DNA of 58,984 nt, taken from positions 1 to 58,984 of the forward strand of contig JAAYPT010000107.1 of the NCBI GenBank assembly GCA_012519695.1, given 5' to 3'. This DNA is from Clostridiales bacterium (lineage in GTDB: Bacteria > Bacillota > Clostridia > Lachnospirales > Lachnospiraceae). The position numbers and the translations under genes were made by a program. Below, one piece after another: positions 45,977 to 54,357 of the stretch (position 1 is its first letter; every line of letters begins with the position of its first letter). The notes under the pieces are model-generated. The model saw only the letters and a program-made list of their open reading frames with translations. It searched no databases and was not told where the DNA came from.

Positions 45977-46711
45977 ATGAGTAAAGTATGGATATGTCAG
46001 AATAAAACAGCAGGTACTCCTTTGTATCTCATACAGCAGCAGATAAATGTATATTCTTTAGAAGAATTGTGTTATTATTTATATCAAAATGCCGAGGCAA
46101 TAGAAGAAACATTTTTTGATGAAAAGCTATTGCTTTGGTTAGAAAAGGAGCTGGGGCTTGTAAATTTGTGTGAGAAATTGCGAACAGGGTTAGCACAAGG
46201 TAAAGATGGATTTTGGTGTATGTTAGTTCTTCTTTGGGAAAGCGGATATTATACCAAAGAAGAACTGAAAAAAGTAAAAACCATTATTACACAAATTATA
46301 AAAGCAAAGCCGGAAGAACGTAAGAAATTGCAGGCAGACCGGATGCTTCAAGAGGGAAGATATAAAGGAGCAATGTGGGAATACTTACAACTGTTAAATC
46401 TGAGTACAGATAAAATGTTTGAAAGTAAACTATGGCATAATATGGGAACAGCTTATGCAAAACAGTTTTTATTTCAGCGTGCGGCACAATGTTACAAGAA
46501 AGCGTATGAATTAGGGGATAATGAGGAAAGTCGTCAACAGTATTTGCTGGCAACTGCTTACGCGGAAGGACAGAAACTGGAAGAAAACCGTGTGCCATTT
46601 CGAGAGGAACAGTTGCGGCAGGTGAGGGAGCAGGAAGATATTTGGCGTTATGAAAAAGAAGTATATCAAAGATTAGAACAGCTAGTAGAAGAATATATGA
46701 GAAGCGAGTGA
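45977..46711 (+). CDS. TPR-like helical protein of the DUF5717 operon
   Basis: 244 aa, soluble, helical. One clear TPR-like unit is seen at about 155-190 (KLWHNMGTAYAKQFLFQRAAQCYKKAYELG), and a second half before it. AAGGAG precedes ATG 45977. Ten bases after DUF5716 and four before the next gene. Unknown function; probably a partner-binding subunit. Confidence 0.7.
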   Translation: MSKVWICQNKTAGTPLYLIQQQINVYSLEELCYYLYQNAEAIEETFFDEKLLLWLEKELGLVNLCEKLRTGLAQGKDGFWCMLVLLWESGYYTKEELKKVKTIITQIIKAKPEERKKLQADRMLQEGRYKGAMWEYLQLLNLSTDKMFESKLWHNMGTAYAKQFLFQRAAQCYKKAYELGDNEESRQQYLLATAYAEGQKLEENRVPFREEQLRQVREQEDIWRYEKEVYQRLEQLVEEYMRSE

Positions 46712-46715
46712 GAAA

Positions 46716-47867
46716 ATGGGATTATTTAAGAGAAAGAGAAAAAAGTATATTGCAGAAGCAATGGTGGAAAATGGGGAATTTGTCCAAACAGAGAAAAAGG
46801 AGTCACGTCATGTGGCAATGGAATACTGCGAGCAGATTATGGAGGCAGCAAAAGACTTAGAAGAGACAAAGCGAGAATATCGAGTTGTGACCGATTATCT
46901 GACGGATATACAGATGATAGAAGAACTTCCGGAACCGGATATGAAAAAGATACAGGAGTCTGCACAACAGGTACAAAATTTAAGTGAAACAAAAGATATT
47001 TATCGAGCAAAAGAAAAGACGATTTCGGATGCACAATTTGTACAGATGGATCAGTTGCAGGATGAAATACCCGATGCCATTGGAAGATTAAAGGCGAATG
47101 AGGCTTATCAGGCAGCTATAAAGCGGGATATGCAATATTTGGAAGGAGAAAAAAATGAATGGCATATTCATCAGGAAAGCCGTTCAAAAGAGTATCAGAT
47201 ATTGCAGCGTGTATTGTATGGAATGGTGGCATTATTTGTCGTAGCAGTAATTGCCATTGTAGTACTTTCAAAGGTAATTCGATTGGATGTGCAAATGTGG
47301 CTTTTCGGTGCAGTGTTAGTAACAGGCGGTGTATGTGGCGGAGTGCTTTTGCGCATGCAGAATGATGAAAGAGAGGTAAAAAAATCTCAAGCAAGTATCA
47401 ATCGGGCAATTACGTTGTTAAATGGTGTAAAATTAAAATACGTTAATATTACCAATGCAGTGGATTATGCCTGTGAGAAATATCATGTACACAATGCAAA
47501 TGAATTAAATTATATTTGGAAACAGTATTTAGAAGCGGTAAAAGAACGTGAAAAGTTCCAGCGTACTAATGAAGATTTAGAGTATTTTAGTAGCAGATTG
47601 ATACGAGATTTGCATGCATATCATTTGTATGATGCAAAAATATGGGTACACCAGACAAAAGCATTGCTAGATAAAAAGGAAATGGTAGAAGTAAAACATG
47701 AGCTTTTGATAAGAAGACAGAAACTGCGTGATAGAATTGATATGCAGATTGATAGTATTCAGGGAGCAAAAAGTGAGATAGAAAAACTCATAAAAGATTA
47801 TAGTCAACATGAGGGAGAAATTCGAGAGATATTGAATTCTCTTGATAAGATATGTGGAGTGTCTTAA
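46716..47867 (+). CDS. Coiled-coil membrane protein of the DUF5717 operon
   Basis: 383 aa. Long charged helical regions (about 30-160 and 215-383) flank two closely spaced transmembrane helices (about 170-190 and 195-212). The layout puts both coiled coils on the same, probably cytoplasmic, side. Unknown family to me. Likely anchors the operon's soluble proteins at the membrane (inference). Confidence 0.7.
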   Translation: MGLFKRKRKKYIAEAMVENGEFVQTEKKESRHVAMEYCEQIMEAAKDLEETKREYRVVTDYLTDIQMIEELPEPDMKKIQESAQQVQNLSETKDIYRAKEKTISDAQFVQMDQLQDEIPDAIGRLKANEAYQAAIKRDMQYLEGEKNEWHIHQESRSKEYQILQRVLYGMVALFVVAVIAIVVLSKVIRLDVQMWLFGAVLVTGGVCGGVLLRMQNDEREVKKSQASINRAITLLNGVKLKYVNITNAVDYACEKYHVHNANELNYIWKQYLEAVKEREKFQRTNEDLEYFSSRLIRDLHAYHLYDAKIWVHQTKALLDKKEMVEVKHELLIRRQKLRDRIDMQIDSIQGAKSEIEKLIKDYSQHEGEIREILNSLDKICGVS

Positions 47868-47897
47868 TTAGAAATTACATATAACAATAAAAGGAAA

Positions 47898-47947
47898 AGA
47901 CTCTGGTAGAAAAGAAAAACATATATTTCTTTTTTACCGGAGTTTTT
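47898..47947 (+). terminator. Intrinsic terminator after the DUF5717 operon
   Basis: CTCTGGTA and AAAAGAAA pair with TTTCTTTT and TACCGGAG, with a small mismatch and one G-U pair, followed by TTTTTT. A TGCAATAGGAAATTG repeat copy lies at 47951. Confidence 0.75.
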
Positions 47948-48069
47948 TAATGCAATAGGAAATTGTGTCAATATAAAGTTGAAAGTTCTCAAATTCTTTA
48001 AAATATCATCACATAGCCATCACTTAAGAATTTTACAATTACTTTACAATTGGAAAAGGAGTTGGGAAT

Positions 48070-48777
48070 ATGATACAAAAGGTATTTAACCGGTATGAGA
48101 AAAAGTATATGCTTACCCGGCAACAATATGAAGCTATCAGGCAAAGAATGGAACCGTATATGGAAAAAGACCAGTACGGACTACATACCATTCGAAATAT
48201 CTATTATGACACGGAGGATGACGAATTAATACGCACGTCATTGGAAAAACCAAAGTACAAAGAAAAATTTCGAGTACGATGCTATGGTGAACCAAATGCA
48301 GAGAGTGATTATTTTTTGGAAATCAAAAAGAAGTATAAAGGCATTGTAAATAAGCGAAGAATTGTGATGAAACCACAGGAAGCAAAGGCGTATTTAGAGA
48401 ATGGAGAAAAGCCCAGGGAGCAATCACAGATTTTTCGGGAAGTGGATTATGTGTGGAATCATTATCAACTGATTCCTAAGATATACTTAGCGTATGACAG
48501 GATTGCATTGTTTGGAAAGGAAGATGCAGAATTTCGTGTAACTTTTGACCAGAATATCCGAAGTCGGGATTTTGCATTGACATTAGAAAAAGATACGGAA
48601 ACTACAAAGCTATTAAAGGATGGCTATTATCTTATGGAAGTAAAAATATCCAATGCAATGCCTTTGTGGTTTGTGAAAATTTTAACGGAGCTTGAAATTC
48701 GCAGTACTTCATTTTCAAAGTATGGAAATGTATATCGTAGAAATTTAGAGAAAAACGGAGGAAGAAAAGTATGTTAG
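48070..48777 (+). CDS. VTC-domain protein (polyphosphate polymerase-like)
   Basis: 235 aa. RYEKKYMLTRQQYEAI at the N-terminus, KEKFRVRCYG, FLEIKKKYKG and VNKRR basic pairs, and YDRIALFG match the tunnel-shaped VTC/TTM fold that in yeast Vtc4 makes polyphosphate. In bacteria this gene, a DUF4956 membrane gene and a secreted repeat or CotH protein are usually neighbours, as here. Overlaps DUF4956 by 7 bases. Confidence 0.85.
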   Translation: MIQKVFNRYEKKYMLTRQQYEAIRQRMEPYMEKDQYGLHTIRNIYYDTEDDELIRTSLEKPKYKEKFRVRCYGEPNAESDYFLEIKKKYKGIVNKRRIVMKPQEAKAYLENGEKPREQSQIFREVDYVWNHYQLIPKIYLAYDRIALFGKEDAEFRVTFDQNIRSRDFALTLEKDTETTKLLKDGYYLMEVKISNAMPLWFVKILTELEIRSTSFSKYGNVYRRNLEKNGGRKVC

Positions 48778-49415
48778 ATGCAATATGGATGGCATTTGTG
48801 TATGCCGTAGCAGCAGGTGTGTTAGGAGTAATTATTTCTCTTACCTATATGAAAACAGGAAAGGTATCTAAAAATTTTGCAAGGACATTGATTATTTTGC
48901 CTGTTTTGGTATCGGTTGTAATTACTATGGTAAATGGAAATTTAGGAACTTCAGTGGCGATTGTGGGAGCATTTAGCCTGATTCGTTTCCGTTCCTTGCA
49001 GGGAAGTTCCAGAGATATTGCATTTATCTTCTTTGCAATGACCGCAGGACTTACCTGTAGTATGGGATATTTGCCTTTTGCAGCAGCCGTTACGGTATTT
49101 GTATGTGTGATTTTAGTGGTTCTTCAATTATCACATTATGGAGAAAAACGTACTGAGGAAAAGGACTTACGGATTACCATTCCGGAAAATTTAGATTACA
49201 CCAATATTTTTGAAGAGATTTTTGAACAGTACACCAAGGGACATAAATTATTGCAGGTAAAAACCACAAATATGGGAAGCCTTTATGAACTTCGCTATCA
49301 TACCACATTGAAAGAAGCGGCAAAAGAAAAGGAGTTTTTAGATGCATTGCGGTGCAGAAATGGAAATCTTACGGTGATTCTCGGAAGAACAGACATGGAA
49401 GAGGAGGAATTATAA
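48771..49415 (+). CDS. DUF4956 membrane protein
   Basis: 214 aa. Four transmembrane helices in the first 125 residues (with SLIRFRSLQGSSRDIAFIFFAM between), then a cytosolic alpha/beta domain. It is the membrane partner of the VTC-type gene; TAATG coupling links it to the lipoprotein gene. Confidence 0.88.
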   Translation: MLDAIWMAFVYAVAAGVLGVIISLTYMKTGKVSKNFARTLIILPVLVSVVITMVNGNLGTSVAIVGAFSLIRFRSLQGSSRDIAFIFFAMTAGLTCSMGYLPFAAAVTVFVCVILVVLQLSHYGEKRTEEKDLRITIPENLDYTNIFEEIFEQYTKGHKLLQVKTTNMGSLYELRYHTTLKEAAKEKEFLDALRCRNGNLTVILGRTDMEEEEL

Positions 49416-51067
49416 TGAAGCAAGGGTACATAAAAAAACTGGGAATTCTGTTTCTTAGTGCAACATTGGTTTTGGGTGTGGCAGGATGTAACAGTAGTAC
49501 GAAGGAGTCAGAATCTGACACACAGACCGAAGAATCAGGAGAAAAACAGGGGATGCAGCAGGGACCGGGAATGGAACAACAGCTAACTCAGGAAGAATTA
49601 GAAGCCTATGAAGAGGCAGATGACATTGAAATAGAAGCACTGGAGTTAAAAACAGATTGGAATGAGCAGGCAAAGATTATCCTGGGGGATACTGTTTCCA
49701 TAGACGGAACCGGAGCAGAAGTGTCTGATGATAATACGGTAACTATTACTGAAGGCGGTTCCTATGTGATTTCAGGAGAATTATCCGATGGAATGATTGA
49801 GGTGGATACAGAGGAAGAAGTGAAGCTGATATTGCAAGGAGTGAGCATTACCAACGAGGATGGACCTGCAATTTATGTAAAAGAGGCAAAGTCTTGTTAT
49901 ATAGAAACAGCAGAGGGAACCGAGAACATACTTAGTGATGGAGAAAGTTATGCTGAAACCGAAGATAAGCAAAAAGCTACCATTTTTTCTAATGACAGAT
50001 TGGTATTATTAGGAGAAGGTAGTCTTACCGTAAATGGAAACTATAAGCATGGAATTTGTAGTGATGATGAGGTATATGTAGTAAGTGGAACGTATACGAT
50101 TACCGCTGTCAAAGATGGAATTCATACCAATAACTGGATTAGCGTGGAAGGCGGTAAAGTTCAGATTACAGCTACGGATGACGGAATGCAAAGTAAAGGT
50201 CCTGTTGCACTTAATGGAGGTACAATAACCATTGCAGCAGAGGATAAGGGTGTTACAGCATATGGGGACCTGACGGTAAATGACGGAACGATTCAGATTA
50301 GTAAATGTGAAGAAGGATTGGAAAGTAAAAATGATCTTACTATTAATGGCGGCACTACAGAGATTACAGGAAATGATGATGGACTAAACGCGAGAACTTC
50401 CATAACTATTAATGGAGGAATTCTATATGCGGAAATGAACGCAGGGGATGCGATAGATTCCAATGGAAGTATGACGATTACAGGCGGTTTGATTTTAGCT
50501 TTTGGTGCACAGATGCCAGAGGGTGGTGCAGACTGTGATATGAATGAGATAAAGATTACAGGCGGAACATTGATTGCTACCGGAGGAACCAATAGTGCAC
50601 CTTCTGAATCGGAAAGCAGTCAAATCTCCGTGTTACTGGGAAGTGCATCCAAAGGTGATATGATAGGAATCTTAGATAGCGATGGTAATACGGTATTTGC
50701 ATTTGAGGCACCGGGTAATTACAGTAATATGTTATTATCCACAGCTACTATTACATCTGATCAGGATTATACGGTTTATACCGGAGGAACCATTACTGGT
50801 GATAGTTATCATGGATATTATGAAAATGGTTCTTGTACCGGAGGAACAGAATCGATTTCCTTTACTACCGATGGTATGGTAATAAGTGCCGGAGGAACTT
50901 CTAATGATATGGGAGGTTTCGGTGGCGGTGGAAAGATGCCGGAAGACGGAGAAAAACCGCAGATGCCGGAGAACGGAGAAAAACCGCAGATGCCAGAGAA
51001 TGGAGAGATGCCACAAAAGCAGGAACAGGGGGAAATGACAGAAAGTGATGATGCAACAGACAATTAA
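49415..51067 (+). CDS. Secreted lipoprotein with repeated beta-strand domain (DUF4353-like carbohydrate-binding)
   Basis: 550 aa. Lipobox GVAGC (Cys at about 24). Residues about 100-400 are repeated 'I(T/N)GGT(I/L)' strand turns, a right-handed beta-helix-like domain annotated in relatives as carbohydrate-binding. The C-terminal tail repeats MPENGEKPQ units (about 505-540). Exported and anchored outside the membrane. ATG 49415 follows GAGGAGG. Likely works with the upstream VTC/DUF4956 pair; in many relatives a CotH kinase gene is also present, but not here. Confidence 0.85.
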   Translation: MKQGYIKKLGILFLSATLVLGVAGCNSSTKESESDTQTEESGEKQGMQQGPGMEQQLTQEELEAYEEADDIEIEALELKTDWNEQAKIILGDTVSIDGTGAEVSDDNTVTITEGGSYVISGELSDGMIEVDTEEEVKLILQGVSITNEDGPAIYVKEAKSCYIETAEGTENILSDGESYAETEDKQKATIFSNDRLVLLGEGSLTVNGNYKHGICSDDEVYVVSGTYTITAVKDGIHTNNWISVEGGKVQITATDDGMQSKGPVALNGGTITIAAEDKGVTAYGDLTVNDGTIQISKCEEGLESKNDLTINGGTTEITGNDDGLNARTSITINGGILYAEMNAGDAIDSNGSMTITGGLILAFGAQMPEGGADCDMNEIKITGGTLIATGGTNSAPSESESSQISVLLGSASKGDMIGILDSDGNTVFAFEAPGNYSNMLLSTATITSDQDYTVYTGGTITGDSYHGYYENGSCTGGTESISFTTDGMVISAGGTSNDMGGFGGGGKMPEDGEKPQMPENGEKPQMPENGEMPQKQEQGEMTESDDATDN

Positions 51068-51090
51068 AAAATATTAAAGAATACTAAGAA

Positions 51091-51127
51091 AAACAAGGAG
51101 TCTTATGGAAGAGCTCCTTGTTTTTTT
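51091..51127 (+). terminator. Terminator between the lipoprotein gene and cotJC
   Basis: AAACAAGGAG pairs perfectly with CTCCTTGTTT, followed by TTTT. It can serve the lipoprotein transcript; the A run before it gives partial function for the opposite strand. Confidence 0.75.
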
Positions 51128-51141
51128 GAAAAATATAGTTC

Positions 51142-51549
51142 TTATCTACAATCGAATGCTGGATTGGCAGCATAGAAGTTTTTAGAATCTAATTGATCCT
51201 GTACAATGCGCAGTCCTTCTCCGAAACGTTGGAAATGTACAATTTCCCGGGCGCGTAAGAAACGAATCGGATCAGCAACTTCAGGGTCTTTTACCAGACG
51301 AAGAATGTTATCGTAGGTGCTGCGGGCTTTTTGTTCCGCCGCAAGGTCTTCAAATAAGTCTGTAATTGGATCACCTTTAGACTGGAATTCACATGCATTG
51401 AAAGGAATACCACCGGCAGCCTGCGGCCACAGGGCGAGAGTGTGATCTACATAGTATTTATCGAAACCGGAAGCTTTGATTTCTTCCGGAGTCAGGTCCT
51501 TAGTTAGCTGATAGACGATAGTAGACACCATCTCGAGGTGTGCTAGCTC
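51142..51549 (-). pseudogene. cotJC: C-terminal part of interrupted cotJC (manganese-catalase-like spore coat protein)
   Basis: The reading frame from ELAHLEM to the stop is CotJC-like: metal-ligand motifs ELAHLE and REIVHFQRFGE, plus PFNACEFQSKGDPI and EDLAAEQKARSTYDNIL. A full CotJC has about 50-60 more residues before the (T)EELAHLE motif. Here the frame upstream of ELAHLE reads H-P-C-T-Y and then meets a stop at 51565-51567, with no ribosome binding site or start. The missing N-terminal part must lie beyond the right edge of the window if the element is excisable. Confidence 0.85.
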
Positions 51550-51576
51550 GTATGTACACGGATGTTATCCATAATA
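51550..51576. other. Probable attachment-site junction of the element
   Basis: The 27 bases between the cotJC Glu codon (51547-51549) and the recombinase stop codon (51577-51579) must contain the crossover point. Related genes encode G-T-E-E-L-A; the frame here reads C-T-Y-E-L-A, so the core may include GTACA (complement of 51553-51558). The other half-site is outside the window. Confidence 0.6.
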
Positions 51577-53193
51577 TTAAACTGGCTTGATTTTAGGATA
51601 AACATCAAGGGTAAAGAGCACTTCATCCACATTTCCACGCTTGTTCTTGATGTTCTTAGTATATACAATTTTATCTATCAATTCCTTGAGAGAAGTATTT
51701 TTCTCGACAGGAGAGAGAGAATCATAGCTTGCCAGCAACGTTTCACACTTAGGGATGAATTCGTTTCTCTCCTTGATTTTGCGAGACAGCACTTCATAAT
51801 CTGTAACAACTGTGTCCAAGGATGCAGTTGCCTCTTTTAAATCATTTTCTAATTTTCCCATACGTTCTGTAAATACTGTTTCGGTATAAATGCCACGCTC
51901 AAGGAAATCAAACAATTTCTCACGTCTGGAGGAAATATCGTCAACTGCTTTTTGCTTGGCTTCCATGATAGCACGCTTGCTTTCTAAGGCGTTATTGCTT
52001 ATTTTTTCGGTTGGAAGCTGGTATTTATATCCGTCACAAATTTCTGCCAGGGAGCGAAGAACTTCTTTCTCTACTTTATCCAAATAGTCAGAAATAGAGG
52101 GGCAGCCACGAGTGGGACAGATAAAGGAGGCTTCCTTGCCAGCTTGCTTGTATGGCTTCCTTTGCATTGGAGCACCGCAAACGGAACAGAAAACGAGTCC
52201 GGCAAGAGGGTTCCGCTGGGAGTGTTGAGCACCTACGGGTATACAGGGATTCTCATTTCGTATTTGCTCCGCTTGATTAAACAATTCTACACTTATAATG
52301 GGTTCGTGCAGTCCTTTGCAGAGCTCGTGCTCTGCATTGACAGGGCGAGAAACCTTTACTACGCCGTTTTCAATTCGTTTAACAGATTTTCGGTGATTCC
52401 AGCGCAAGTAACCGCAATAAACAGGGTTAGCAAGAAGCCCACGCAAACTGCTTATGGTCCATTTTCCACCGCCACGAGTGTGGAGATTACGTTCGTTTAA
52501 GTAATCTGCAATACGCTGCATACCGTAGCGCATAGAAGTTTTTCCGTCTCCGTTTATATATAAGTCAAAGGCTAGCTTTACAATAGCGGCTTCCTCCGGT
52601 ACAGGCTCTAAAGTAAATCCGGTATCTTCTTTAAGGCGTACACGCTTATAACCAAACGGAGGGATGTTGCCAACGTATTTTCCATCCTGAACAGAACGTA
52701 AGCGTCCACGGTTCAAACGACGTTTTATAGTTTTGTATTCCCTTCTACTCATAAATAAGCCAAACTCAAAGTATTCCTCATCGTATTCGTCAGAAGGATC
52801 ATATATCTTGAGAGGTGTCACAATAAGAGTATCGGAAAAACGGAAAGAACGTGATACGCGTCCTTGGTCTATCGTATCACCACGGGCAAGACGTTCAACT
52901 TCCATGACAAATACACCATCCCAGATGCCGGCATCAACATCTTTTAATAAATTGCACATTTCCGGTCTGGAATCTATGGAATCACCGGAGACAACTTCTT
53001 CGTAAAATTTTGAAATAACAACTCCGTAACGGTGAGAAAGTTCCAAGAGTGTTTCCCTGTGACGTTTTAAAACATCATATCCACTGGAATGTTCTGCCTC
53101 CATATCATCACGGGACTTACGGAGATAAGCGCAGTAAGACCCGGAAGTATCAAGAGGAGAAGAAGAGTTATAATTTTTCTTTTCAGAAATCAT
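51577..53193 (-). CDS. Large serine recombinase
   Basis: 538 aa. Resolvase/invertase catalytic domain at the N-terminus (Ser in YLRKSRDD, about residue 28; later ERLARGD), recombinase domain (about 180-300), a zinc-ribbon (CSVCGAPMQRKP...CPTRGCP, about 335-370) and a C-terminal coiled coil (about 400-500). It integrates and excises the element by site-specific recombination. ATG 53193 is used; in-frame TTG 53199 would add two residues. Translation seems coupled to the 22-codon ORF at 53183-53251. Confidence 0.93.
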   Translation of the reverse strand: MISEKKNYNSSSPLDTSGSYCAYLRKSRDDMEAEHSSGYDVLKRHRETLLELSHRYGVVISKFYEEVVSGDSIDSRPEMCNLLKDVDAGIWDGVFVMEVERLARGDTIDQGRVSRSFRFSDTLIVTPLKIYDPSDEYDEEYFEFGLFMSRREYKTIKRRLNRGRLRSVQDGKYVGNIPPFGYKRVRLKEDTGFTLEPVPEEAAIVKLAFDLYINGDGKTSMRYGMQRIADYLNERNLHTRGGGKWTISSLRGLLANPVYCGYLRWNHRKSVKRIENGVVKVSRPVNAEHELCKGLHEPIISVELFNQAEQIRNENPCIPVGAQHSQRNPLAGLVFCSVCGAPMQRKPYKQAGKEASFICPTRGCPSISDYLDKVEKEVLRSLAEICDGYKYQLPTEKISNNALESKRAIMEAKQKAVDDISSRREKLFDFLERGIYTETVFTERMGKLENDLKEATASLDTVVTDYEVLSRKIKERNEFIPKCETLLASYDSLSPVEKNTSLKELIDKIVYTKNIKNKRGNVDEVLFTLDVYPKIKPV

Positions 53194-53251
53194 AAGCAAA
53201 TACCTCGCTTAGTGCATACCAATTTTTTTTATAAGTGATTCCTGATAACAT
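53183..53251 (-). CDS. 22-codon leader ORF overlapping the recombinase start
   Basis: A near-perfect AAGGAGG lies 8 bases before ATG 53251. The ORF encodes MLSGITYKKNWYALSEVFAYDF and stops at 53183-53185, eight bases inside the recombinase gene, in another frame. Ribosomes ending here could restart at ATG 53193. A translated leader or a genuine microprotein. Confidence 0.5.
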   Translation of the reverse strand: MLSGITYKKNWYALSEVFAYDF

Positions 53252-53564
53252 ATAAACAACCTCCTTAATAAAAAATAGTAAGACTAGAATCATCATTAGC
53301 CTTACAGATAGTGTCATAATATCAAGAAATACGCATAAAATCAATATGCATAAATGCAATACATGTAGAATAACTACATGAGAATAAAAATGAATTTATT
53401 ATTATACCACAAAGTCAAAATAAATAGAATGAGCTTATGTGCAAAAACGTAAATGTGCAAAAAAAGTGTTCAGCATACCGAACAAAGTTTGTGTTATATT
53501 TACACTATCAAAGGAAGTACTTCTGGAAAAACTAAATACAAAAAGAGAAAGTTGGGACCAGAAG
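53194..53564. other. Divergent regulatory region between recombinase and XRE gene
   Basis: Apart from the 22-codon ORF (53183-53251) I see no gene. It holds the recombinase promoter (53316-53344), an ATACGCAT motif at 53329-53336 and a TGTTC/GAACA inverted repeat near 53467-53484 ahead of the XRE gene. Confidence 0.6.
53316..53344 (-). promoter_or_regulatory. Promoter of the recombinase, with ATACGCAT motif
   Basis: On the minus strand TTGATT (53344-53339) and TATTAT (53321-53316) have a 17-base spacer. ATACGCAT/ATGCGTAT (53329-53336) lies within the spacer and recurs twice in the promoter at 53979-54008. Confidence 0.6.
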
Positions 53565-53759
53565 ATGAAAAACAGATTGAGCGAAATACGCTGGAGAAAG
53601 GGATGGAGCCAGGCGGCTCTTGCACGTCGTTCTGGAGTGGCAAAAACTACAATATGTGAAATAGAAAATGGAAATATTAGCAATCCCAGTGTGGAAATAG
53701 CATATAAGTTATCTAAAGCATTAAATGTAGATGTGTGGGAAATATTTTATATAGAATAG
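53565..53759 (+). CDS. XRE-family HTH regulator
   Basis: 64 aa, a single Cro/CI-type HTH (LSEIRWRKGWSQAALARRSGVAKTTICEIENGNISNPS) and helix 5. ATG 53565 gives a normal start; its ribosome binding site (GGGA) is weak, and the frame is open upstream without a better site. Candidate controller of the recombinase promoter and of the 54-kb promoter. Confidence 0.85.
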   Translation: MKNRLSEIRWRKGWSQAALARRSGVAKTTICEIENGNISNPSVEIAYKLSKALNVDVWEIFYIE

Positions 53760-53779
53760 GAAAAGCGGGAGAAAAGAGT

Positions 53780-53908
53780 ATGGAATACAAAAGAGTTATT
53801 ATCAAGTTGCTGGAAGGAATGGAAGAAGAAAAGGAAGAGGAGTTTTTAAAAGTGTTGTATACAATTATAATTAGACATGTGATAAGAAATGATAAAAGTA
53901 CGATTTAA
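53780..53908 (+). CDS. Small unknown protein, 42 aa
   Basis: ATG 53780 follows GCGGGAGAAAAG, 20 bases after the XRE gene. The product has a Glu-rich centre (EGMEEEKEEEFLKVL) and a basic end. It is likely co-transcribed with the regulator. Small Glu-rich proteins beside XRE genes are common on clostridial mobile elements; no function can be given. Confidence 0.5.
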   Translation: MEYKRVIIKLLEGMEEEKEEEFLKVLYTIIIRHVIRNDKSTI

Positions 53909-53971
53909 AACCATTTTTAGTGTTAATAGTAGTAGATATACTATTAGTATAGAACATATTAAAAAATATTG

Positions 53972-54008
53972 ATACGCATTGACTTTTGGGGAAGATAATG
54001 CGTATAAT
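53972..54008 (+). promoter_or_regulatory. Promoter with inverted-repeat operator
   Basis: TTGACT (53979-53984) and TATAAT (54003-54008), 18-base spacing. TACGCATT (53973-53980) and AATGCGTA (53997-54004) are perfect inverted arms that overlap the two boxes, 16 bases apart. Confidence 0.7.
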
Positions 54009-54135
54009 AGGATTGTGAAAAGATGTGAAAATAATATGTATCTGAGGTAATGTGAAAAAAGTACATAGAAACAAAAAGTAATAGTGTGTTAATTATTTAG
54101 AATGGGCATACTCTTAATATATAGGAGGTGTGCCA

Positions 54136-54156
54136 ATGAAAAAAAGGAGTGTATAG
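54136..54156 (+). other. Six-codon uORF (MKKRSV) before the 54-kb gene
   Basis: AGGAGGTG sits 7-8 bases before ATG 54136. The six codons include the AAGGAG that serves the next start, ATG 54158, one base after the uORF stop. Confidence 0.4.
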
Positions 54157-54157
54157 T

Positions 54158-54349
54158 ATGTACGGAACAAGAGAGAGTGGAAAAATGAATTTTTATATGA
54201 CACCACAAAAAGAATATAAGATCCATCAGCAAATTCAAGTACAGTATACAATTTCAAAGAATGTTGGAAAAGGTATAACTAATCAAATGAGTAATTGCGT
54301 AAGAGAAATGGTTCATTTTATATCAGCAGGGTTGGAAATGAAGGGATAA
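54158..54349 (+). CDS. Small unknown protein, 63 aa
   Basis: ATG 54158 is 8 bases after AAGGAG. The sequence (MYGTRESGKMNFYMTPQKEYKI... ISKNVGKGITNQMSNCVREMVHFISAGLEMKG) is soluble and unlike any family I recognise. It is first after the operator-bearing promoter, 8 bases before the next gene. Confidence 0.55.
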   Translation: MYGTRESGKMNFYMTPQKEYKIHQQIQVQYTISKNVGKGITNQMSNCVREMVHFISAGLEMKG

Positions 54350-54357
54350 GGTAATTT

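Noticed and set aside
50930-51050. Short tandem repeats that could suggest a CRISPR array
   Set aside because: They encode in-frame MPENGEKPQ repeats at the end of the lipoprotein, with no spacers.
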